Shown: piece after piece, positions 7,580 through 14,088 of the stretch
How positions within the stretch are numbered: position 1 is the stretch's first letter
How the letters are laid out: each line of letters starts with the position of its first letter
Assembly: GCA_900128585.1 (NCBI GenBank)
Contig: LT642589.1
Span: 1 to 14,088 of the forward strand
Length of the DNA: 14,088 nt
Reading direction: 5' to 3'
From: Stramenopiles sp. TOSAG23-3
Lineage: Eukaryota; Sar
Notes under the pieces: generated by a model
Seen by the model: only the letters and a program-made list of their open reading frames with translations
Databases searched by the model: none
Told to the model about the DNA's origin: nothing
Program-made: the position numbers and the translations under genes

Positions 7580-8456
7580 GGTAAAGGTAAAACAGTCCCT
7601 GCTGTGGGTTTCCAATTCAACCAATATCTTACAGTTTCTCGGCCTAGGATATATGTTGACTTTATTTTCTTCTCAGCCTCTAGCATTGGTGTCTTTTTAT
7701 TCATCATTCACAGATACAGCTGTCAAAAAACGAAGAACTAGTAGCAAATGAACAAAAAAAAGGAGTAATCAACACTCCTCTCATCATCATATAACAACAA
7801 AAATAATCCGAAAATAATAATAATTAGACGTCCCTTCTATTATTAAGGTATATATATTTAATCTGCATATTTATCATTATTTATAATATTGACATTGTAT
7901 GTACAAATTATTATTATTACTTGAGGATCATTGTCCTTAATATTTGATGCATAAACTACTAGAAATGATTTTGGTGAATTTTTGTTGTTGTATCAGCTCC
8001 TCCTCCAATACTGTTCCACTGTAGTTGGTAAAGTAATAAGTGTACGGTGGTGTTGTGAGTTCAAATGGAAAAAATGCCGTTGCTGGTTCTATATTTAATT
8101 ATATTTAATAAAAAATTGAAATTAATAAATAAATTTATAAAGAATCTCATCATCAGGTTTTTAAACGTTGAGTTCAGTGACGATGCTGTTCAATGTTGTT
8201 TTTTCTTTCTCGATTTTCCTCATCCGCTCATCAGATCATCAGCTCCTTGCTGCTTCCTCCTCACATGCTTCTTCTGTGGTATAAAATCCTATTGTATACG
8301 TATATAGGTATATAAATAAATACATACATTCATATACATACTGTTCTAGACTGTGTTCTTGTATAATTGTTTCTCCATATTATTTATCATCCTTACATTA
8401 TTGTTCTATCATGTATTATTAAATAGATATATTTAAGGACTTGGTATCATTTGCAA
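7580..8456. other. Spacer between PROSER3-like and EF-hand/ARM genes
   Basis: This 877-base spacer lies between two tandem minus-strand genes. It should hold the promoter of the PROSER3-like gene and the 3' end of the EF-hand/ARM gene. It is strongly AT-rich, with a stem-loop near 7761, a doubled 10-bp AT unit at 8091-8110 and TATA/TAAATA-rich sequence at 8295-8345. An 80-codon plus-strand frame at 8065-8307 has low-complexity hydrophobic composition and is not believed. No tRNA box pair was found. Confidence 0.6.
7753..7779 (-). repeat. Stem-loop followed by a T-run (minus strand)
   Basis: AGGAGT at 7761-7766 and ACTCCT at 7774-7779 form a perfect six-pair stem with a seven-base loop. Read on the minus strand it is followed at once by eight T. 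The form resembles a bacterial terminator, but the setting is eukaryotic. A chance hairpin, or the end of a small RNA polymerase III transcript, is equally possible. Confidence 0.35.
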
Positions 8457-11400
8457 CTACTTTTTCGTTCTTCCTATTGGGCTCTTAAATCGATCAAGCA
8501 CTGCTTCGATGGCATCCAAGTCTTCAGCATATTTTGCGGAATCCCATTGATTTGGTTGCTTTGGCTCGCCTTTTGGTAATTGGTTCCCTTCGATTATGTT
8601 TTCTTTGTTTTGACCCTCGTCGTCCGGGTGTGATGCACTCGAAGCTCGGTGCTTGGAAATAGGTATGCTGTCGGCCGAAAGTGCCGGCGGGGACGGCATT
8701 TCAGGTGCCCGGTGGCTAATGGGCCAAGAAATACGGTCCCACTCCGGCGCTTTGAACTCTTTTCCTGACTCGGAGAAGGGCAACGGAATCATGTCTGGTA
8801 TTACTGCATTCTGAAATTTAGAAGAATCTGCTTCAAATTTTTCCATGCTCTCTTTCCAACTGTCCATTGGTATAACCTCGTAGCAAGCGTCCGCGGGAGA
8901 AAGCGGACAGCGGGCATCGATATCTGCATCCTTCTCTTTCATGCAAAGAGCAATAAAACGCGTCACGGTTCCTTCGCTAACATTATGTACAGCTTCAGAC
9001 AAGAGCTCCAGGATTGCCTCGCAGGACAGCTTTATTTTGGCGTCAGAGTGACTTCCTAGCCGTGTTGCGGCATCATAAACCCCTTCCTGCAAAAGCACTG
9101 CCATGCTGCTTTTGTCCAAGGACAAGTAATGAAGCGTGCACAAGCACTCGCGCTGGAGAGGCAAGGATCCAGCATGAAGCAAACGCACTATCAATTTTAC
9201 ACAGTCCCGCTCGATCATTGTATCCCTGTTGTACCCTCGTGAAGAAAGGTAACACATGGACTGTGCCACTAATCGCTTCACTTCTATATCATCGTGGTTT
9301 ATGCAAGTAAGCAACAAATCCAAAATGCCATCTTCTAGAAGCTTCATTTCGTTAGTCGAGGTGCACTTTGAAAAATTTCTGCACGCCATGGCACAATCGC
9401 GACGAATTGCTCCAGAGTTCGAGCCCCCTTTCTCTGAATCGGACAGGATCGATTTCATTGACTGGATAACCCCAGCGTCTATCAATTTTGTATTTTCTTC
9501 GTTGCTGCCCCACGAAACACTCCGAATAATCGCCATTAAGAGATCCCCCGACGAGGCGTCGTGCGCGTCGTTCAATTTCTTGATCAGGTCTATCAGTACA
9601 GGGTCGCAAAGCTTCAGACTCCCTGGTTTTGTCTTCGCAATGTTGTACATAGCATGCATGCACAAAACGTCCGTGTGTGATGATTCGGATGTCCTGAGTA
9701 GGCAGGACATGACACGAAGAACGCCATGGTCGACAATCACAGCGCGCGTGTTCAGATCCTTGGACAATGCATAAAGAGCATCCGAACAAAATTGGCGGGC
9801 AGGTTCGTTTCCAGAGTCAGAAGAAAGTGCGACAAGCAATTTCATCGAATCATGAACTATAGAGGAGCGCGTCGTCTTGTCCGATGTCAGCAGTGCCAAA
9901 ATTGCGCCACTGTTTCGTTTCAGCATGTAGTCGTCACCTGCCACCAATTCCGTTAGTACTCCCAGGACGCCTTCCTGTACCAGTCTCTCTTGGCAATTTT
10001 CAAGGCATATTCTACCAAACGTTTGCCAGCACAATTCTCTCGTTTTCCTGCTGTCCGTGCGCATCAAAGACATTAGAGAATTGATCCCTTTGTCGCTTTC
10101 AATCAAAGTAGCTCTACTTTCATCAGTTTCTACGATCGTTGCAAATGCGGAGGCCGCAGCTTTTTCGAGCAACTCGGAGGGAAGCGTGGCCAGTTGCGTG
10201 AGGCACCAAATAAGTCCTTCTTTCACCATCTCGCTGGCGGTGTTTTCGACAAGCATGTTGACCATGGCCGCGGCACACACTACCTTCGTCTTGGCTGTGT
10301 TGGCTCGAACGAGGGATATTATCATCAACTCCGGCAGCACTTGTTGTTTCATTAGCTCAACCTCGGCCCCAGGGGTACAGGCTAAATTACAGATCACTTT
10401 GACGCAGTTCAACCTTGTCTCTTCAAAGTGAGATGATGACAGCGCAAGCGTGGTTACAACGGCCTGGTCCTGGAGCATTCGTGATCGACACGCAGAGAAA
10501 GCGGAAATATTGCACAAGGTCACGGAACATCTCATTTCAGTATTTGGGTCTTCCAGTCTGGACAACAACGATATTGCAATGCATGCACCAGATTGACACA
10601 TTTTTACAGCGGCGGGTTCAGAAAACGATATTTTACAGAGCAGGGCGCACAGCCATATTTTTGTTTCCCTGTCTTGGGAACTTGCCAGCGAGACCAAAGA
10701 CGAAACGCAATCTTGGGCAATGCGAAGGTGTACATCTGTTTCATGGGCTAAGTACGCCAGGCAAATTGTTGCGTAGCGCTTCGTAGATGTTCCTGGGCAT
10801 TGCAGCAAGGTTCCAAGAACGTGAAAAACCTTGTCTGCCAAGCGAACCATCATGCCACGAGACGATTCTTTTTCGGCCAACACTGACAGGGCCGCAGAGG
10901 CCCTTGCTTGCGCCTGCGGTCCACCCAACTCGGCCATTGCGAGAAATGCGATCAACGCTTCTTCACTTGAAACGGAAACTCTGCTCTTGTGGTCGCCACA
11001 CAGGGTGTAAAGGATACTGGAAATTGTCTCCATCACTTCCTCCGACTGCGTCCGTAGGCTGGGAAGGAGTGCATGTACCGCTTCCTTTTCTATTGCGTAC
11101 TTTCTACACCTCGCGTCCTCCAGCAGATTACAGAGAAAATTGATACAATTTTTTTCTGTGAGAGACGTTTGAACATTCTTTTGCTGGTTCACTAAAACTT
11201 TAATGACAACTTGCACTGCTTCACTTTTTACCAACAGAAATTTATTGTTGGCAGCTTGCGAAAGCGATTTCAAAGCGGTTGTGCAACGTAGCCAGGACTC
11301 TTCGTCTTCTGCATGCGACAACGAAAGGATAATGGGCAAAATTTTCTGTGTCGTGTCGGTGTCCTTCGAATGTCTGCATAAATTCGACAGGGCAACGATC

Positions 11401-13670
11401 CCTCGCTCTCGATTTTCCATTGCCTGCGAACCCCCCTTGCAAACCCCCATGAGAATATCAATTGCCCCGTGGCGAATGCAAGTACGGCGGAGTTCCCCGG
11501 TTGCCTGCGACAAATTCGTAATGCCTATAATGCAAAGTTGCGAAATTAGCGCGTCATTAAGCTGGAGAAGTGGCGTAAATGCAAGGATGATGCCTTCTGT
11601 TATCATCCTTGCACGCAGGCGTACAAGGCGCGTCAGGTTGCACAGCGCGCGAACAAAAATGTGCGAATAGCGACTGACTGCGCCCGCCTCATCTTTGCTT
11701 GCCTGCAACATTGCCAGGTGAATAATGTCCGTCACAAGTTTCTCGCTGTCGTCAAATACCTCGCCGTTGGTGACGGTGAGGTTATACAGGATGGTGAGCG
11801 ACGGCTCCACGAGCGCATCATCGTCGGACTTTGCTACCAGGGCTGCAGCCGTCAAGACCCCATTTCTCATGAAGTACTCTTCACGATCGGGAACGCAAGA
11901 TAAATTGCTCAGTGCGTAAATAGAATGCAGCATTGACAATTTGTCGGTAACATCCGCACTGAGCAGTTGAAGCAAAGCCGGTACTGCCCCACAATCGAGC
12001 ATGCTCTCTCGGATCTCCTTGCACCTTGTCAGGTTGTGGAAAGCGATCGCGCAGCATTGCCGAATTGTTGTGTCGTCGATTATCGACAAATCAACCAAAG
12101 CAGTAGTACAGCCCTCGTTCGAAAGCCCGATGCGATTTTCGAAGTCGTAACTCAGGTTACACAACGCTACCGCGCACGTTCTCTTGGCCGGCAGACCCGG
12201 AATCTTATCCGGGGCAAGCAAAGTAGGCGCATCATCGCTTGACAACTTATCCCACGGATTCTTCGATTTGTGCTCCTTCGCAGGGGTCATACGCGACATG
12301 TACATTTGTCCCTCGAAATAATCTCCACGAGTCCCGAAGTAATCCCCGACATAGGGCTTTACTGCCTCATGGAGATGGTTCAAGTCGATATGGTTTCTTA
12401 AATTCCTCAGCATCCTGTTTTGCTCCTTTTCAAAGTAGTCTGCTGGCAACCTCTCTTCTGCCGCGGATATGTCGTCGATTTTTTCAAACCCAGACTCGAT
12501 TTTTTCAGACATGGACTGCAGCATGCGACGATGGGCGACCACCGCTCGAGGAGTACGCGGGGATTTTTCTTGTGTTGGCACGCCAGGCCTTGACGAAACT
12601 CTTTTCTTGTACGACCTTGCTTCTCGTCTAATGCGCTCTCTCCGGGCTATTTCACCGTGAGTCCCGATCGAAAAGCCAGATTTTCGCTTTTCTTTGGCGT
12701 ACAATTTTGACACTGCAGAGTTGGGTTTTAAGTAGGAAGCAACCATCCCTTTGTTCAGCTGCTGTTTCTTCTTCTTTCCGGACGAGGCCATTAAGTTTAT
12801 TCGCACAGAGGGCTCGCTGTGCTTTGAAGCGGCCATCTTTTCGTTCATTTCGCCGAGAAAGTTTTGCTTTACTTCGGGGTTTTGTGTGGCATGGTCTAGC
12901 TCTTTCATGCGCTCTTCCACGCTCAGCATGGGGTTCCTGCCCGGGCTTTGGTCGGCGTCACTCTTTCTGCTGCTGCTTCGAGCACTGGACTTTGGGCTAT
13001 GTTCTTCTGGCTTCCGTTTCGTTTTCCTTTTCTTGTCATGTTTTTTCATTTCCTTCACCAGTTCTTTGTACTCGATGTCCCCGCTGCCATCCCTGTCTAG
13101 AACTGCGACAAGCGTGTTGAATTCTTTGTCGGTGAAGCCGAGGTCGATCTCAGCTTGCAGCCCCTCGCGCAACTCTTCGTAAGTGATGGAACCGCTGCCG
13201 TCTTCGTCAAGTGCCCTAAATATCTCTATCGGCTTTGTTATTTTCTTGTGCATTGCTTCAATAAGCTTTTGAAACGTGCCTTCCACCATGTCGGCTTCGT
13301 GCAGGGACAAAACGGGCGTTTTCGTTCTGGCTACAGGCGGCAATTTGGTCATTGAAGCTGAAATCTCCTCGGCAGACTTCTTTGTAAAGAATATGGTCTT
13401 CGGGCATTTCTCGTTTACGACATACTTCGAGACCTTTCCGTCTGGTGATGTTACAGGCTTGATTATGCCCTTGTCTAATAGCACTTTTCTTACTGTCCTG
13501 GTTGTAAAGTAGGTTCTCATATTGCCATCTTCGAAGGGATTGTACTCCTTCAGTCTTTCTGGATTCCATGTATTGAACCCTTTCTCCAGCGACTTTAACC
13601 TATCCTTTTCCCTGTTTCTTCTCGTTTTCCTGCTCCCCGAAAGATTACCAGCAGATCTGTTCTTCCGCAT
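8457..13670 (-). CDS. EF-hand and armadillo-repeat protein, 1,737 residues
   Basis: One uninterrupted frame. The ATG at 13668-13670 has A at -3, and an in-frame TAA lies four codons upstream. The N-terminal 130 residues are basic and lack a recognised domain. Two canonical EF-hands follow: residues 155-166 (D155, D157, S159, S161, E166) and 192-203 (D192, D194, S196, D198, E203), all fit to bind calcium. Residues 205-385 are a basic, Ser-rich linker with a K/R cluster at 209-220. From about 490 to 1560 the chain is armadillo-like, about 42 residues per unit and roughly 25 units, with recurrent A-L-x-N-L signatures such as 502-506 and 587-590. The tail after 1570 is Pro-rich and disordered, with a KEN sequence (1689-1691) and a Ser-Pro site near the C-terminus. 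It is probably a calcium-responsive scaffold; similar EF-hand/ARM proteins exist in heterokonts as I recall. A flagellar or cytoskeletal role is speculative. Confidence 0.93.
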   Translation of the reverse strand: MRKNRSAGNLSGSRKTRRNREKDRLKSLEKGFNTWNPERLKEYNPFEDGNMRTYFTTRTVRKVLLDKGIIKPVTSPDGKVSKYVVNEKCPKTIFFTKKSAEEISASMTKLPPVARTKTPVLSLHEADMVEGTFQKLIEAMHKKITKPIEIFRALDEDGSGSITYEELREGLQAEIDLGFTDKEFNTLVAVLDRDGSGDIEYKELVKEMKKHDKKRKTKRKPEEHSPKSSARSSSRKSDADQSPGRNPMLSVEERMKELDHATQNPEVKQNFLGEMNEKMAASKHSEPSVRINLMASSGKKKKQQLNKGMVASYLKPNSAVSKLYAKEKRKSGFSIGTHGEIARRERIRREARSYKKRVSSRPGVPTQEKSPRTPRAVVAHRRMLQSMSEKIESGFEKIDDISAAEERLPADYFEKEQNRMLRNLRNHIDLNHLHEAVKPYVGDYFGTRGDYFEGQMYMSRMTPAKEHKSKNPWDKLSSDDAPTLLAPDKIPGLPAKRTCAVALCNLSYDFENRIGLSNEGCTTALVDLSIIDDTTIRQCCAIAFHNLTRCKEIRESMLDCGAVPALLQLLSADVTDKLSMLHSIYALSNLSCVPDREEYFMRNGVLTAAALVAKSDDDALVEPSLTILYNLTVTNGEVFDDSEKLVTDIIHLAMLQASKDEAGAVSRYSHIFVRALCNLTRLVRLRARMITEGIILAFTPLLQLNDALISQLCIIGITNLSQATGELRRTCIRHGAIDILMGVCKGGSQAMENRERGIVALSNLCRHSKDTDTTQKILPIILSLSHAEDEESWLRCTTALKSLSQAANNKFLLVKSEAVQVVIKVLVNQQKNVQTSLTEKNCINFLCNLLEDARCRKYAIEKEAVHALLPSLRTQSEEVMETISSILYTLCGDHKSRVSVSSEEALIAFLAMAELGGPQAQARASAALSVLAEKESSRGMMVRLADKVFHVLGTLLQCPGTSTKRYATICLAYLAHETDVHLRIAQDCVSSLVSLASSQDRETKIWLCALLCKISFSEPAAVKMCQSGACIAISLLSRLEDPNTEMRCSVTLCNISAFSACRSRMLQDQAVVTTLALSSSHFEETRLNCVKVICNLACTPGAEVELMKQQVLPELMIISLVRANTAKTKVVCAAAMVNMLVENTASEMVKEGLIWCLTQLATLPSELLEKAAASAFATIVETDESRATLIESDKGINSLMSLMRTDSRKTRELCWQTFGRICLENCQERLVQEGVLGVLTELVAGDDYMLKRNSGAILALLTSDKTTRSSIVHDSMKLLVALSSDSGNEPARQFCSDALYALSKDLNTRAVIVDHGVLRVMSCLLRTSESSHTDVLCMHAMYNIAKTKPGSLKLCDPVLIDLIKKLNDAHDASSGDLLMAIIRSVSWGSNEENTKLIDAGVIQSMKSILSDSEKGGSNSGAIRRDCAMACRNFSKCTSTNEMKLLEDGILDLLLTCINHDDIEVKRLVAQSMCYLSSRGYNRDTMIERDCVKLIVRLLHAGSLPLQRECLCTLHYLSLDKSSMAVLLQEGVYDAATRLGSHSDAKIKLSCEAILELLSEAVHNVSEGTVTRFIALCMKEKDADIDARCPLSPADACYEVIPMDSWKESMEKFEADSSKFQNAVIPDMIPLPFSESGKEFKAPEWDRISWPISHRAPEMPSPPALSADSIPISKHRASSASHPDDEGQNKENIIEGNQLPKGEPKQPNQWDSAKYAEDLDAIEAVLDRFKSPIGRTKK

Positions 13671-14088
13671 ATTTACTATTTAGCAGACTTACAAACCCTT
13701 CCAAGCGTTGTACCTTTTGAGCTAACTGTTTTACGAGCGATCTTTCCTATTCGCAACGTCTTTTTGAAAAGAAATATTCTAGGCGGAACCAATCAATGTC
13801 TACGAATGCAAAAGCAGTAGCAGTACGAAAGAAGCAAGCGCAGCAATATGTTTTTCGTCTATACCTATACATAAAAACACAGCATCGTAAATCGACCAAC
13901 AACTAAGCAAACTGTAACAGTACTATTCTCTTTTATTTATTTTCTATATAAATAAATACTATACAGTAGACACTAAAAATAAAATACAAAAATTATAAAA
14001 TTAAATAGTTTTCCTTTACAACTAACTCACAACCGCTAGATATATTTAATAGGGACAAAGTAGAGCGAGAGGAGAGGGGGGGGGGGGG
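13671..14088. other. Upstream flank of the EF-hand/ARM gene
   Basis: These 418 bases should contain the promoter of the minus-strand EF-hand/ARM gene. The first 120 bases are mixed in composition, and the rest is AT-rich with TATAAATAAATA-like sequence near 13947. No open frame or RNA gene was found. The window ends in a G homopolymer. Confidence 0.6.
14076..14088. repeat. Terminal run of 13 G
   Basis: The window closes with 13 consecutive G after a GA-rich stretch. It may be a true homopolymer, or an assembly edge where reads stop or are artefactually filled with G. Confidence 0.7.

Noticed and set aside
7143-7751. 202-codon plus-strand frame
   Set aside because: It is antisense to the Arg/Ser-rich N-terminus of the PROSER3-like gene, and its composition reflects that.
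8065-8307. 80-codon plus-strand frame
   Set aside because: It lies in AT-rich spacer with a Lys/Ile/Phe bias expected by chance and has no homology I recognise.

Overview
The window looks like nuclear DNA of a protist. It has five widely spaced protein genes, none with a visible intron, set in AT-rich spacers full of short simple repeats (ATT/TAA runs, poly-A/T, GT-rich and polypurine stretches). No bacterial operon structure or Shine-Dalgarno pattern is seen. Each start fits a eukaryotic ATG with A at -3. The proteins are eukaryotic: clathrin light chain, a MYND zinc finger joined to a methyltransferase, a PROSER3-like motif protein, and a giant EF-hand/armadillo protein. The EF-hand/ARM and methyltransferase families recall proteins of heterokonts (stramenopiles), and the PROSER3-like and ARM proteins would suit a flagellate. 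That placement is a weak inference from family resemblance; no rRNA or other marker is present. All five stops are TAA or TAG, and about 3,450 sense codons contain no in-frame TGA, so the standard code fits.

Layout: (1) 1-234, AT-rich flank. (2) 235-1683, minus strand, 482-residue coiled-coil protein of unknown family. (3) 1684-2602, spacer with a G-quadruplex-type motif and six exact copies of a 7-bp unit. (4) 2603-3196, minus strand, clathrin light chain. (5) 3197-4241, a long AT-rich divergent spacer. (6) 4242-6089, plus strand, methyltransferase with a C-terminal MYND-type finger. (7) 6090-6319, a short convergent spacer with a GTAC-rich hairpin. (8) 6320-7579, minus strand, basic, largely disordered protein with a PROSER3-like motif. 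(9) 7580-8456, AT-rich spacer. (10) 8457-13670, minus strand, 1,737-residue protein with two EF-hands followed by about 25 armadillo-like repeats. (11) 13671-14088, its upstream flank, ending in a run of 13 G that may be a contig edge.

The genes do not form an obvious pathway. Two, possibly three, could belong to the centrosome/cilium/cytoskeleton (the PROSER3-like protein, the EF-hand/ARM protein, perhaps the coiled-coil protein), but linkage in a eukaryotic genome is weak evidence. I see no mobile element, CRISPR array, tRNA, rRNA or viral gene. The most notable items are the PROSER3-like protein with two Cys-centred helical repeats, the EF-hand/ARM fusion with a C-terminal KEN box, and the methyltransferase-MYND fusion.
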